A DNA stretch of 64,000 nucleotides from an uncultured Bacteroidales bacterium (GTDB lineage Bacteria; Bacteroidota; Bacteroidia; Bacteroidales; Muribaculaceae): assembly GCA_947573135.1 (NCBI GenBank), contig CANPDU010000003.1, positions 1 to 64,000 on the forward strand. Direction: 5' to 3'. Positions within the stretch are counted from its first letter, which is position 1. Each line of letters opens with the position of its first letter. Below are positions 8,701-17,500 of the stretch, piece by piece. A program made the position numbers and the translations under genes. The notes beneath the pieces are model-generated. The model saw only the letters and a list, made by a program, of their open reading frames with translations, was not told where the DNA came from and searched no databases.

Positions 8701-9774
8701 ATGTTCAAAATTCTTGACAGATACATTATCCGCAAATTCCTCGGAACATATGCTTTCGCCATCGTTCTGCTGCTGGCTATTGTCATAATGTTTGACATCA
8801 ACGAAAAGCTCGACTCGTTTCTGAAAGCACCGCTCAAGGCTACAATAGTCGATTATTTCATCAATTTTCTCCCCTATTTCGCCAACCAGTTCTCGCCGCT
8901 GTTCACGTTTATTGCAGTAATTTTCTTTACTTCGAAACTCGCAGGCAACAGCGAGATTATCGCGATGCTCTCCACCGGCATGAGCTATAAGCGTCTCCTG
9001 CGGCCATATCTGTTCTCGGCACTGATAATCGCCACTCTCACCTACACACTCGACGCCTATATCATACCGCCGGCTAACGTCAAACGTATCAACTACACCA
9101 ACACATACGTAAAAAACAAACGTGTCGACTACGGTTCAAATATCATGCTGATGGTCGCTCCGGGACAGATCGCCTACATGAGCCGCTACGACAACATATC
9201 AAAGATCGGCTCGCGCTTCTCGCTCGAATCGTTCGACGGCAACGAAATATCGTCAAGACTGACTGCGCAGTCCATCAAATGGGATACGCTCTACAACTGG
9301 CAGATACGCGACTACGTTATACGTGATTTCCGCGACAACCGAGAGTACATCACCAAAGGCTCCGTGCTCGATACAATAATCCCCTTCGAGCCGAGTGACT
9401 TTCTAATTGCAGTCAACGATCACGAAAAGATGACCACTCCTGCACTTGCCGAATATATCGACAGGCAGAAGTCAAGAGGCGTGGGCAATATAAAATCGTT
9501 TGAGGTCGAATATCAGCGTCGCTATGCAATGACAGCGGCAGCATTTATTCTTACAGTCATAGGCATGGCATTGTCCTCTCGTAAGGTCAAAGGCGGTATC
9601 GGAGTCAACATTGGCATCGGTCTCGTGTTGAGCTTCAGTTACATTCTGTTCATGACAGTCACTCAATCGTTTGCCATATCCGGCATGACGTCTCCATTCA
9701 TTGCCATGTGGATACCCAATTTCATTTACACGATCATAGCCATCATTCTTTACCGCCGCGTCAGCCGGGCGTAA
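8701..9774 (+). CDS. LptF/LptG family LPS export permease
   Basis: A 357-residue inner-membrane protein of the YjgP/YjgQ family, the permease half of the LptB2FG transporter that lifts lipopolysaccharide from the inner membrane. Two hydrophobic blocks at each end (about 13-35, 50-80, 95-115 and 275-355) flank a periplasmic beta-jellyroll-like domain (about 120-270), which is the family plan. The sequence does not decide between LptF and LptG. It follows tgt by 12 bp and ends 14 bp from the convergent rsgA gene, leaving no room for a separate terminator. Confidence 0.88.
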   Translation: MFKILDRYIIRKFLGTYAFAIVLLLAIVIMFDINEKLDSFLKAPLKATIVDYFINFLPYFANQFSPLFTFIAVIFFTSKLAGNSEIIAMLSTGMSYKRLLRPYLFSALIIATLTYTLDAYIIPPANVKRINYTNTYVKNKRVDYGSNIMLMVAPGQIAYMSRYDNISKIGSRFSLESFDGNEISSRLTAQSIKWDTLYNWQIRDYVIRDFRDNREYITKGSVLDTIIPFEPSDFLIAVNDHEKMTTPALAEYIDRQKSRGVGNIKSFEVEYQRRYAMTAAAFILTVIGMALSSRKVKGGIGVNIGIGLVLSFSYILFMTVTQSFAISGMTSPFIAMWIPNFIYTIIAIILYRRVSRA

Positions 9775-9788
9775 AGACTTTTGAAACA

Positions 9789-10733
9789 CTATTTGTGACC
9801 TTCGCGATATTTTCCTTCGCCGGCATCATCAAGTATGCTAAGATAAGACGCATAACGAGATGCTGCGATCTCTGAGCCTTCAACCGCCCGAAGCACAGCA
9901 CATCCCGGCTCACACGTATGTGTGCAGTTATTGAAACGGCATTCCCTCGATTTCTCGAATATCTCGGGGAAATAATGGGCAACCTCGTTACGCTCGAAAT
10001 CGACGGTGCCGAATCCCCTCACTCCCGGAGTATCGATTATGCTGCCCCCTTCGGGCAGATGGAACATTTCAGAGAAAGTTGTCGTGTGCATTCCTGTACC
10101 ATGAGCAGCCGAAATCTCTGCCGTCTTCAGATCGAGACCCGGTATCAGATCGTTGATGAGTGATGATTTCCCCACCCCGGAATTACCGGAAAACAGAGTA
10201 ACTTTGCCTGCCAGATATTTCCGCAAGCCATCAAGTCCCTCACCGGTTTTGGCTGATATCGCAAACACCTTATAACCTATCGAACGATAGAGATAACTGA
10301 CAGCTTGGAGCAGCTCCATGTCATCGTCGCCCGTGAGCAGATCTATTTTATTGATTGCTATAATCGCCGGCACGGCATATGCTTCAGCAGTGGCGAGGAA
10401 ACGGTCGATGAAAGTTGTGGCTGTCGGGGGATCTATAAGCGTGATCACCAGCAAAGCCTGATCTATGTTAGCCGCAATAATATGTGCTTCTTTCGACAGA
10501 TTGCTTGCCCGACGGATGATGTAATTCTTTCGTGGCTCTATAGCAGTTATATAGGCGGTACCGTCGGGACCGGGCTCTCCGACTGTCACATTGTCGCCTA
10601 CCGCTACTGGATTAGTCGTACGTATGCCTTTGATCCTGAAGTTACCTTTAATCTTACAGCTGATCTCTCCGGCCGAACCATTTTGTTCGACAATGTAATG
10701 AGAACCAGTGTTTCTTATTACCGTACCGTCCAT
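9789..10733 (-). CDS. rsgA: Ribosome small-subunit-dependent GTPase A
   Basis: RsgA is a circularly permuted GTPase that helps 30S subunit maturation. The 314-residue protein has an N-terminal OB fold (about 1-70), then G4 NKID (128-131) placed before the P-loop GNSGVGKS (183-190) and DTPG (about 238-241), the permuted order that defines the family. The C-terminal zinc knuckle is present: CRFNNCTHTCEPGC (about 271-284). It stands alone on the minus strand, divergent from the small winged-helix gene. Confidence 0.96.
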   Translation of the reverse strand: MDGTVIRNTGSHYIVEQNGSAGEISCKIKGNFRIKGIRTTNPVAVGDNVTVGEPGPDGTAYITAIEPRKNYIIRRASNLSKEAHIIAANIDQALLVITLIDPPTATTFIDRFLATAEAYAVPAIIAINKIDLLTGDDDMELLQAVSYLYRSIGYKVFAISAKTGEGLDGLRKYLAGKVTLFSGNSGVGKSSLINDLIPGLDLKTAEISAAHGTGMHTTTFSEMFHLPEGGSIIDTPGVRGFGTVDFERNEVAHYFPEIFEKSRECRFNNCTHTCEPGCAVLRAVEGSEIAASRYASYLSILDDAGEGKYREGHK

Positions 10734-10978
10734 ATATCGTTTTATTTCTCAAATTTCACGTAAAATTACTATATTCCACCAAATCTCAGCTCAAAAAATT
10801 CACTTTTTATGACTTTGTCAATCAATTGTTTATCTGAGGCAGAACAAATTTATCTAAAAATTGTTTATATTTTAGTATGATAAATTGCACGATTATGATT
10901 AAGTTTGCAAACACATTGTACATTTTTTAGCACATCTTGTATATTAACGTCTAACATTTTCAACTAAATTTAATCAAT

Positions 10979-11197
10979 ATGAACATCGAAACTATCGGTA
11001 CCGACGCAGGAACCGTCTGGACCGCACTCAACACTGCAGAAGCTCTTGGTGTCAAACAACTCAAAAAAATCACCAAACTGAAAGATAAGGAAATTTTCGC
11101 CGCTCTCGGATGGCTTGCCCGCGAAGGCAAAATCAACATCGATGTTGATCCCGACGACGAAAAAGATTATATAGTCTCACTGACTCAGGATCGTTAA
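10979..11197 (+). CDS. Small winged-helix (DUF2582-like) protein
   Basis: A 72-residue protein resembling the stand-alone winged helix-turn-helix domains of the DUF2582 family. Helix-rich segments (VWTALNTAEALGVKQLKKIT then DKEIFAALGWLAREGKI, residues about 13-51) followed by an acidic loop and short strands make up a full single domain. It could bind DNA or protein; no target is visible. The 245-bp upstream region is AT-rich and carries two copies of AATTGTTTAT (10824-10833 and 10859-10868). A strong terminator follows. Confidence 0.75.
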   Translation: MNIETIGTDAGTVWTALNTAEALGVKQLKKITKLKDKEIFAALGWLAREGKINIDVDPDDEKDYIVSLTQDR

Positions 11198-11215
11198 TTC
11201 GATCGGTTATTCTAT

Positions 11216-11248
11216 AAAAAAATCCCGCCATTAAGCGGGATTTTTTAT
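11216..11248. terminator. Bidirectional intrinsic terminator
   Basis: AATCCCGC (11221-11228) and GCGGGATT (11235-11242) form a perfect 8-bp stem with a 6-base loop, with an A tract on the left and a T tract on the right. It can end the small winged-helix gene from the left and the thiamin operon from the right. Confidence 0.92.
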
Positions 11249-11253
11249 AATAT

Positions 11254-12087
11254 CTATTTGTCGTTGAAGGCAAAGAAATGATTGACCGGACCGTGGCCGT
11301 GTCCGATTTTGTAGCAGGCACCCGATTCTATAGCCTTTGATATATAATCTTTCGCACCGCGGGCTGCATCGTTCAGGCTGTAACCTTTGGCCAGGAATGC
11401 AGCCATCGCCGACGAAAGCGTGCAACCGGTGCCATGTGTATTGCATGTGCGGACTCGTTTAGAGGCCAGGCGCACAATTTCATCAGTCTCTGCATTATAG
11501 AACACATCGACAAGCTCATCGTCAGACAGATGACCTGCTTTAAGAAGCACCGACACCTTACGGTCACGCGACAACGTCTTTGCGATATCAGGCAGATCGG
11601 CCTGACTGGTAATTTTATCTCCGATAAGAATTTCCGCCTCAGGAATATTCGGAGTGATAACCCTGACCTCGGGGATCAGGACGTCAGACAGAGTAACCAC
11701 AGCATCACTGCGCAGCAACGGATCACCCGATGTAGCGACCATCACCGGATCGAGCACAATATTCTTTATATCATAGCGTGCCAGCGTATCGCGCACGGCA
11801 ACAATCAGTTCCGACGAATGGAGCATACCTATCTTTATCGCATCGGCTCCGATATCGTCGAGACACGACACTATCTGTCCTCTTACAAAATCGACAGGCA
11901 CCGGATGCACACCTGTGACGCCGACAGTATTCTCATCAACAACAGCCACTACGGCTGACATGCCGTAGCACCCAAGCGCTGAAAAAGTCTTCAGATCGGC
12001 CTGTAAGCCTGCGCCGCCGCTGGGGTCACTGCCCGCGATTGTCAGCGCGCGGCGATATGTTTTTATCTCATTTTTCATATTTTCCAT
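11254..12087 (-). CDS. thiD: Hydroxymethylpyrimidine/phosphomethylpyrimidine kinase
   Basis: ThiD phosphorylates HMP twice to HMP-PP for thiamin synthesis. The 277-residue protein shows the ribokinase-fold pattern: AGSDPSGGAGLQADLKTFSALGCYG near the start, the mid-domain KIGMLHS (about 81-87) and C-terminal THGTGCTLSSAMAA (about 218-231) with the catalytic GTGC anion hole. It is the last gene of the thiamin operon, overlapping the end of tenA by 13 bp; an in-frame ATG at 12078 would reduce the overlap. Together with TenA it provides pyrimidine salvage in this operon, which lacks thiC. Confidence 0.95.
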   Translation of the reverse strand: MENMKNEIKTYRRALTIAGSDPSGGAGLQADLKTFSALGCYGMSAVVAVVDENTVGVTGVHPVPVDFVRGQIVSCLDDIGADAIKIGMLHSSELIVAVRDTLARYDIKNIVLDPVMVATSGDPLLRSDAVVTLSDVLIPEVRVITPNIPEAEILIGDKITSQADLPDIAKTLSRDRKVSVLLKAGHLSDDELVDVFYNAETDEIVRLASKRVRTCNTHGTGCTLSSAMAAFLAKGYSLNDAARGAKDYISKAIESGACYKIGHGHGPVNHFFAFNDK

Positions 12088-12725
12088 TTTTCAAGTTCCC
12101 ATGCGCTGTTCCAGAACAGCCATTCCATTTTCGAGCATAAAACAAACACGTCAGTCATCTCCTTTCTGACATCAGGTGACGCAGCAACTGCCAATGCGTC
12201 GCATATATCTATGGCGCGCCTTGTCGCGGCCTCGAACGCCGGGTCGGAATAAGTCTCGATCCAGCGATAATAAGGATTACGGTCTCCCTTGTCATTCCGC
12301 TCTGTGATCGCACGGCCTACCGACTGATAGATCCAAAAGCACGGCAACACAGCCGCCGCCTCGACCTCGACTGGTCTGTATGACTGACTTTTCAGCACCG
12401 ACGAGTAAAGCAGACAGGTCTGACTCGCCGGCATTTCACCAACCGCAAACTCCGACATAAAAGCTTCATGCAGACTGCGTTCGACAGCTATGCCGTCGAC
12501 AGCAAACCCGAGAAAGGCTTCCACATCACTTCTCGCAGTGAGTCTCGATGCTATATGGGCAAGGACAGCCGAGTAATTTTCGAGATAAACGGCATCCTGG
12601 GCTATGTAATATGAAAAACGTTCGCAGCTCAGCGTTCCGTCGGCAAGTGAGTTGACAAACGGATGCTCAAGTATTTTGTCATAGACCGCTGCAGCGGCAG
12701 CCCATGCCTGTTCGCTCCACTTCAT
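12075..12725 (-). CDS. tenA: TenA family thiaminase II (aminopyrimidine aminohydrolase)
   Basis: TenA hydrolyses aminopyrimidine breakdown products of thiamin to hydroxymethylpyrimidine for re-use. The 216-residue all-helical protein matches the family length. YYIAQDAVYLENYSAVLA (about 39-56) contains the conserved Asp and Tyr near the active site, and CFWIYQSVGR (about 129-138) and YRWIETYSDPAF (about 149-160) are typical. The active-site cysteine of classical TenA (C135 in Bacillus) may correspond to C129; alignment is needed to be sure. It lies 3 bp after the methyltransferase and overlaps thiD. Confidence 0.9.
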   Translation of the reverse strand: MKWSEQAWAAAAAVYDKILEHPFVNSLADGTLSCERFSYYIAQDAVYLENYSAVLAHIASRLTARSDVEAFLGFAVDGIAVERSLHEAFMSEFAVGEMPASQTCLLYSSVLKSQSYRPVEVEAAAVLPCFWIYQSVGRAITERNDKGDRNPYYRWIETYSDPAFEAATRRAIDICDALAVAASPDVRKEMTDVFVLCSKMEWLFWNSAWELEKWKI

Positions 12726-12728
12726 AGT

Positions 12729-13430
12729 TTAAAACTTATAGCCGGTCAGCGCGACATAGTCACCGCGGTCACAGCCTTCCGACGGCTGCTCCTCGACATT
12801 GTTGGAGTATAGAGGATGGGCAGTCAGAGTCTGAGAGAACGTAAGATTCCTAAAACCGGTCTTCTCAAGCAGTTCGGCTTTCTCGGCATTCGTCCGCCAG
12901 TTTGCGATGTTGACAAACTCAATCGGATAAGGATTGGGCGGATATACACCGTTGAGCAGCGGATGATCCCACGTTCCGACAGCCTTTGCGAGGTTATACA
13001 TCATGCCGTAGGAGCTTTCTTTCGGCACATCGACAAGAACTATGCGTCCGCCGGCGGGTAATGCCTCGTAAGCCTTGCGGACAACCGACGCGAGATCGCT
13101 TATATAGCTCGGACAACCGTTGAACAGTATCAGATCATATTCACCGTTGCCGAACGATGCTTCCTCGGCAGTGGCCTCGACAACGTTCATGCCGCGCAAA
13201 CGGGCGATTTCAGCCATTCCTGACGAAGGCTCGATGCCGTCGACGATCTCGATACCGCGTTCTTCTCTCAATATTTTTTCAAACAGACCGCTGCCGCATC
13301 CTACCGACAGCACACGCTTTGCGCCTTTGATAGCAGAGGCCACAAGATTGACCTCAGAATAAAGCACGTTGCGGTTGTCAAGGAACCATGCGTCATATAG
13401 TGACGCATACTGGTCAAAACCTTTTCCCAT
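12729..13430 (-). CDS. SAM-dependent methyltransferase within the thiamin operon
   Basis: A 233-residue class I methyltransferase. VLSVGCGSGLFEKIL (about 40-54) is the SAM-binding glycine motif, followed by the acidic ribose-binding end of strand 2 (DGIEPS) and the motif LILFNGCPSYI (about 99-109). It lies 1 bp after thiF and 3 bp before tenA, clearly within the same transcript. No thiamin enzyme of this type is known to me, so its substrate is unknown. A part in pyrimidine or thiazole salvage, or detoxification of a side product, is only inferred from the position. Confidence 0.75.
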   Translation of the reverse strand: MGKGFDQYASLYDAWFLDNRNVLYSEVNLVASAIKGAKRVLSVGCGSGLFEKILREERGIEIVDGIEPSSGMAEIARLRGMNVVEATAEEASFGNGEYDLILFNGCPSYISDLASVVRKAYEALPAGGRIVLVDVPKESSYGMMYNLAKAVGTWDHPLLNGVYPPNPYPIEFVNIANWRTNAEKAELLEKTGFRNLTFSQTLTAHPLYSNNVEEQPSEGCDRGDYVALTGYKF

Positions 13431-13431
13431 A

Positions 13432-14130
13432 TCAAAACTCTATTATATCGTTGTTCAAATTCAGTAAATCAATTGTAAACAGACGCCCGTCAAGCACTTC
13501 GCCAAACCCTGCGATGATCTTCATCGTTTCGAGCGCCTCAAGCGCCCCTATAACAGCCGGCACCGGGCCTATGACACCGCCCGAGGCCGGGGCGCGGTCG
13601 CTTAATTCGTCCCATTCGGGATAGAGATCGCGGTATCTTATTCCGGATCTGTAGTTGAAAACAGCCACCTGACCGCCGAATGCCCCCAGAGAACCGTAGA
13701 CCCACGGCTTCCCGACTGCGGTACATGTATCATCGATCAGATAGCGTGTCGCGAAATTATCGGTACAGTCAACGACAACATCAGCTGCGGCGACGAGTCG
13801 CTCGGCATTATCGCCGGTAAGCCCGTCAGTGACCGTCTCAAAGCTTACAGCCGACGACTGCGCCTTCAGCCGCCGCTCAGCGCAGAGCGCCTTCGGCCGA
13901 CCGATTTCAGCCTCGGTGTAGAGTATCTGCCGCTGAAGATTGCTAAGCGACACGACATCGCTGTCAGCGAGGATAAGGTGCCCCACTCCGGCTCCGGCCA
14001 GATACGTGGCCACGACCGATCCGAGGCCGCCGAGGCCGACGATGAGGACGGTTGCCCCACAGAGCCGGCGCTGGCCTTCCGCACCGATTTCAGGCAGCAT
14101 GATCTGTCTGGCGTAGCGCGTCTCGTCCAT
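13432..14130 (-). CDS. thiF: ThiF-type adenylyltransferase, lacking zinc cysteines
   Basis: ThiF adenylates the C-terminal glycine of ThiS so that sulfur can be loaded. From the ATG at 14130 the protein has 232 residues and starts DETRYARQIML, typical of the family; an upstream TTG at 14139 is less likely. The ATP loop GLGGLGS (about 32-38), the RxxxQ (NLQRQ, about 65-69) and VDCTDNFATRY (about 120-130) are present. The two CxxC pairs that bind zinc in E. coli ThiF/MoeB are missing, and the segment that usually carries the catalytic Cys reads APASGGVIGP. The gene starts 1 bp after the end of thiH. Confidence 0.88.
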   Translation of the reverse strand: MDETRYARQIMLPEIGAEGQRRLCGATVLIVGLGGLGSVVATYLAGAGVGHLILADSDVVSLSNLQRQILYTEAEIGRPKALCAERRLKAQSSAVSFETVTDGLTGDNAERLVAAADVVVDCTDNFATRYLIDDTCTAVGKPWVYGSLGAFGGQVAVFNYRSGIRYRDLYPEWDELSDRAPASGGVIGPVPAVIGALEALETMKIIAGFGEVLDGRLFTIDLLNLNNDIIEF

Positions 14131-14131
14131 A

Positions 14132-15241
14132 TCAGTCAAAAACTTTATCCCAGTCTTTCCACACCACTTCGAGTCCGCGGGCTTTCAGCGCGCGGCTGAC
14201 CTCGTCAGGAGTGCGTTCATCGCTGATCGCAAACTGCTCGAGAGCCTGAGGGTATGTATGATAGCCTCCCGGTTCGGTTTTCGATCCGGCGCTCATCGAC
14301 GTGCAGCCGAGTGAGGCCATATTGTTTCTGATGTCCGGACGCTCGCGTGTCGAATAGGAAATATCTACATCATGGTCGAAGATGCGGAACGCAAATGTCA
14401 GCTGGGCGAGCTCGCGGTCCGACATTATGACATTTGGCTGGAAATTGCCTCCAGACGGACGCATCCGCGGGAAGTTAACGCTGTAGCGTGTTTTCCAGTA
14501 ATGCTTGCGCAAATACTGCAGATGGGTAGCCATCATTGTGACGTCGGTGCGCCAGTCTTCCAGTCCGATAAGCACACCCATACCTATCTTATGGACTCCG
14601 GCGGCTCCCATGCGGTCAAAGCCGTTGAGGCGCCATTCGAATTTGGATTTCATGCCCGCCGGATGGTATTTCTTATAATTCTGACGGTTATATGTCTCCT
14701 GAAAACAGACGACTCCGTTAAGACCGGAATGAGTCAGACGCCGGTAATCCTCCTCAGAAAGAGGCATAACCTCGATCGTCAGATTGTTGAAATACGGGCG
14801 GCATACCTGCAGAGCGCGCTCGAGATAGTCCGTTCCGGCCACCGTGGGATTTTCACCGGTGACAATCAGCAGATTGTCAAACGGTCCGAGTTCGCGTATC
14901 GCGCGGCACTCATCTTCGATCTGTTCCGGAGTCAGCACCACACGCGGCATCTTGTTATGTCTGTTGAAGCCGCAATAGACACAGGAATTTGTGCATGAAT
15001 TGGTGATATACAGCGGTATATACATCGAAATCACATTTCCGAAACGCTGTCTGGTATAGTGACGGCTCAGCACGGCCATCTGTTCGAGAAAGGGTTCGGC
15101 CGCCGGCGAGATCAGAGCCATGAAATCGTCGACAGTCGGATGCTGAGACGACAGCGCCCTGACAACATCATCCTCGGTCTTCGCCGCAATGCGAGCCGTG
15201 GTTTCGTCCCAGTCTATTTTTTCTAATTCATCTGAAAACAT
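14132..15241 (-). CDS. thiH: 2-iminoacetate synthase ThiH
   Basis: ThiH is the radical-SAM tyrosine lyase that gives dehydroglycine (2-iminoacetate) for the thiazole ring in anaerobes. The iron-sulfur motif CTNSCVYC (C83, C87, C90 from this start) is intact, followed by GFNRHNK, and the C-terminal region has the SAGSKTEPGGY segment typical of ThiH. I place the start at the ATG at 15241 (369 residues); the upstream alternative at 15253 is TTG and would overlap thiG. The choice of ThiH rather than the oxygen-dependent glycine oxidase ThiO fits a strict anaerobe. Confidence 0.94.
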   Translation of the reverse strand: MFSDELEKIDWDETTARIAAKTEDDVVRALSSQHPTVDDFMALISPAAEPFLEQMAVLSRHYTRQRFGNVISMYIPLYITNSCTNSCVYCGFNRHNKMPRVVLTPEQIEDECRAIRELGPFDNLLIVTGENPTVAGTDYLERALQVCRPYFNNLTIEVMPLSEEDYRRLTHSGLNGVVCFQETYNRQNYKKYHPAGMKSKFEWRLNGFDRMGAAGVHKIGMGVLIGLEDWRTDVTMMATHLQYLRKHYWKTRYSVNFPRMRPSGGNFQPNVIMSDRELAQLTFAFRIFDHDVDISYSTRERPDIRNNMASLGCTSMSAGSKTEPGGYHTYPQALEQFAISDERTPDEVSRALKARGLEVVWKDWDKVFD

Positions 15242-15249
15242 AGCCGCTC

Positions 15250-16017
15250 TCAATCAAGAAATGATGTCAATGGACTGCTGGCCTCGGCATGGCGTGAGAC
15301 AGCACCGAGCCCGCTTTCAAAAGCCTCGCGGCCGGCAGAAACGGCCATCGCGAAGGCATGAGCCATTCTGACCGGATCACCGGCGACAGCAATCGCTGTA
15401 TTGACAAGCACCGCGTCTGCTCCGAGCTCCATTGCCTCGGCGGCATGTGAAGGCGCACCTATGCCGGCATCAACGACTACAGGAACACGGCTCTGTTCGA
15501 TGATGATCGACAGCAGTTCGCGCGTCACCAGGCCCTTGTTGGTTCCGATCGGCGCACCCAGAGGCATTACAGCCGCCGATCCGGCTTCCTCAAGGCGTTT
15601 GCACAGCACGGGGTCAGCCTGAATATACGGCAACACAACGAAGCCCATTTTGGCAAGTTCTTCAGTCGCTTTCAGCGTCTCGACCGGGTCGGGCAACAGA
15701 TATTTGGGATCAGGATGTATCTCAAGTTTAATGAAATTTGTTCCGAACGCTTCGCGAGCCAGCTGAGCGGCGAGCACCGCCTCCTCGGCGTTACGCACGC
15801 CTGAAGTGTTGGGCAGAAGCTGAATTCCCGGACGCACAACGTGCTGCAGCATATCATCATTAGGATCCGACATGTCAACACGTTTCATTGCTACTGTCAC
15901 CATCTGTGTTCCGGAAGCTGCTATCGTCTCCGACATAATCTGATTAGAACGGAATTTGCCGGTTCCGAGAAAAAGTCTCGACTCGAACTCACGGCCGCCA
16001 ATTATCAGTTTTTCCAT
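15250..16017 (-). CDS. thiG: Thiazole synthase
   Basis: ThiG condenses deoxyxylulose-5-phosphate, dehydroglycine and ThiS-thiocarboxylate into the thiazole phosphate. The 255-residue TIM barrel shows LFLGTGKF (about 16-23), the segment TVAMKRVDM (about 41-49), [22 protein letters not shown] (from about 73), the [15 protein letters not shown] segment (about 96-110) that contains the Schiff-base lysine, and [28 protein letters not shown] near the C terminus. It follows thiE by 2 bp and precedes thiH. Confidence 0.96.
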   Translation of the reverse strand: MEKLIIGGREFESRLFLGTGKFRSNQIMSETIAASGTQMVTVAMKRVDMSDPNDDMLQHVVRPGIQLLPNTSGVRNAEEAVLAAQLAREAFGTNFIKLEIHPDPKYLLPDPVETLKATEELAKMGFVVLPYIQADPVLCKRLEEAGSAAVMPLGAPIGTNKGLVTRELLSIIIEQSRVPVVVDAGIGAPSHAAEAMELGADAVLVNTAIAVAGDPVRMAHAFAMAVSAGREAFESGLGAVSRHAEASSPLTSFLD

Positions 16018-16019
16018 TT

Positions 16020-16655
16020 TTATCTATTTTTTAAGTCTTTCATAAATTTCTTTGTTTCGCTGACCGGATCGACTGCGCCGAGCAGCGCGCCCGAGACGGC
16101 TATACCGTAGACTCCGGTCGCCATCAGCTCAGGAATGTCTGCGGCAGTAATGCCTCCGATTGCAATTACAGGCAGACTGATGCCCTGCGCCGCACACTGC
16201 GCCATGATACGCCGGTAGCCTTCGGTGCCGAGCACAGGGCTCAGACGCTTTTTAGTCGTGGTGAAGCGATACGGTCCGAGACCAATATAATCAGCTCCGG
16301 CCTGCGACGCTACGACAATATCCTCAAACACATTAGCCGTCGCGCCTATGAACTTATCGCGGCCGAGTATTTTTCTCGCCTCGGCGACGGGCATATCGTT
16401 CTTTCCGAGATGAACTCCGTCAGCACCGATCTCACCGACCAGTTCGACATGATCATCCACAATCAGCACGGCGCCGCAGTCATCACACATGCGCCGCAGT
16501 TCACGGCCGGTACGGACGATTTCTTCAGGATCAGCGTCCTTCATGCGCAACTGTATCCAGCGGCAGCCTCCTTCGAGAACCATATGCACACCGTCGGTCT
16601 GACCGTATCTGTCGTTCTGATGTGAGATATATTGAAAATTACTTATCGGATACAT
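16020..16655 (-). CDS. thiE: Thiamine-phosphate synthase
   Basis: ThiE joins HMP-PP and thiazole phosphate to give thiamin phosphate. The 211-residue TIM barrel keeps the functional positions: WIQLRMKD (about 33-40), [24 protein letters not shown] (about 66-89), [10 protein letters not shown], and [14 protein letters not shown] (about 122-135) with the phosphate-binding GP and the lysine, then AIGGI. It overlaps the end of the preceding ThiE-like gene by 13 bp. Of the two ThiE relatives in this operon, this one has the intact catalytic signature. Confidence 0.94.
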   Translation of the reverse strand: MYPISNFQYISHQNDRYGQTDGVHMVLEGGCRWIQLRMKDADPEEIVRTGRELRRMCDDCGAVLIVDDHVELVGEIGADGVHLGKNDMPVAEARKILGRDKFIGATANVFEDIVVASQAGADYIGLGPYRFTTTKKRLSPVLGTEGYRRIMAQCAAQGISLPVIAIGGITAADIPELMATGVYGIAVSGALLGAVDPVSETKKFMKDLKNR

Positions 16656-17230
16656 GCTCTGACAATATTGTTTATGTTATTTTTTATTGCGGTTAGATCA
16701 TTTCCGTTCCATATCGCGCCGAGCAACGCCGCGCCTTTGAAACCGAGAGCGGCGAGTTCGCCGAGATGTCCGGCCGAGACGCCGCCCAGTGCAATCACCT
16801 TCCGTGATGCGAGTGCCGACGACAGCGCCGCGCGCAGACTCTGACTGTCGAAAGCGGCCCGATAGCCTGATTTTGAAATACTGTCGAAAACCGGACTCAG
16901 GAAGCAATAGTCATAGTCAGCCGTTTCGGCTTCAGCTATGGAGTGACACGACCGACTCACCAGTCCGCCGAACTCCGGATCCCGGTCAGGGACTCTGCTG
17001 TTGAGGTGTATGCCCCCCAGGCCGTATTCTTTGGCAAGATCATGGTGATCATGGACAGAAAGCCGCGGATAATAGTCCGGCGCTATGCTTTCGATCAGTC
17101 TGCGCATATCGTTCCTGCCGGCCTGCGTTCTGCGGAGATGCACGCGGCTGAAACCGCTGTCGATAAGATACTCCACCGCCGCGGCCTCACACTGCAATCG
17201 GTTTTCAGATGTCACTGCGATAAGCTCCAT
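16643..17230 (-). CDS. ThiE/TenI-like protein (second thiamine-phosphate synthase relative)
   Basis: A 195-residue TIM-barrel paralogue of ThiE. It has HLRRTQAGRNDMRRLI (about 31-46), RLSVHDHHDLAKEYGLGGIHL (about 56-76) and IALGGVSAGHLGELAALGFKGAALLGAIW, but the ThiE diphosphate segment GPxxxTxTK reads SPVFDSISKSGY (about 112-123). This resembles TenI, which tautomerises the thiazole product to its aromatic form, and the ThiE2-type proteins of Bacteroidota. A thiazole tautomerase role is likelier than synthesis, but that is inference. It lies 4 bp after thiS. Confidence 0.78.
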   Translation of the reverse strand: MELIAVTSENRLQCEAAAVEYLIDSGFSRVHLRRTQAGRNDMRRLIESIAPDYYPRLSVHDHHDLAKEYGLGGIHLNSRVPDRDPEFGGLVSRSCHSIAEAETADYDYCFLSPVFDSISKSGYRAAFDSQSLRAALSSALASRKVIALGGVSAGHLGELAALGFKGAALLGAIWNGNDLTAIKNNINNIVRACIR

Positions 17231-17234
17231 GCCG

Positions 17235-17435
17235 TCATCCTCCGCATACGGCCTTTATGACTGTCAGTTTCATGCCCTCTGAAAGCACAAACTCCGGCCA
17301 GGCATTTCTCGCGACTACCTTATTGTCGACGGCCACCGCCACACCGGTTCCGGCGAGGTTCTCGCGCGTCAGCACTTCACCGAGAGTCACACCCTCAGGC
17401 ACTTCGACTATTGATCTGTTGATTGATATTTTCAT
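17235..17435 (-). CDS. thiS: Sulfur carrier protein ThiS
   Basis: ThiS is the ubiquitin-fold protein whose C-terminal thiocarboxylate gives the sulfur of the thiazole ring. From the ATG at 17435 it has 66 residues, starting KISINRS and ending in the required Gly-Gly (VCGG). A longer reading from a TTG at 17453 adds only six residues and is not typical. It is the first gene of the operon, 65 bp downstream of the TPP riboswitch. Confidence 0.95.
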   Translation of the reverse strand: MKISINRSIVEVPEGVTLGEVLTRENLAGTGVAVAVDNKVVARNAWPEFVLSEGMKLTVIKAVCGG

Positions 17436-17500
17436 TTGCCCGTATGGTTTCAAAGAGGCTTATACTCCACTACAAACACTGATGAAGCCGGGGCTGAAGA

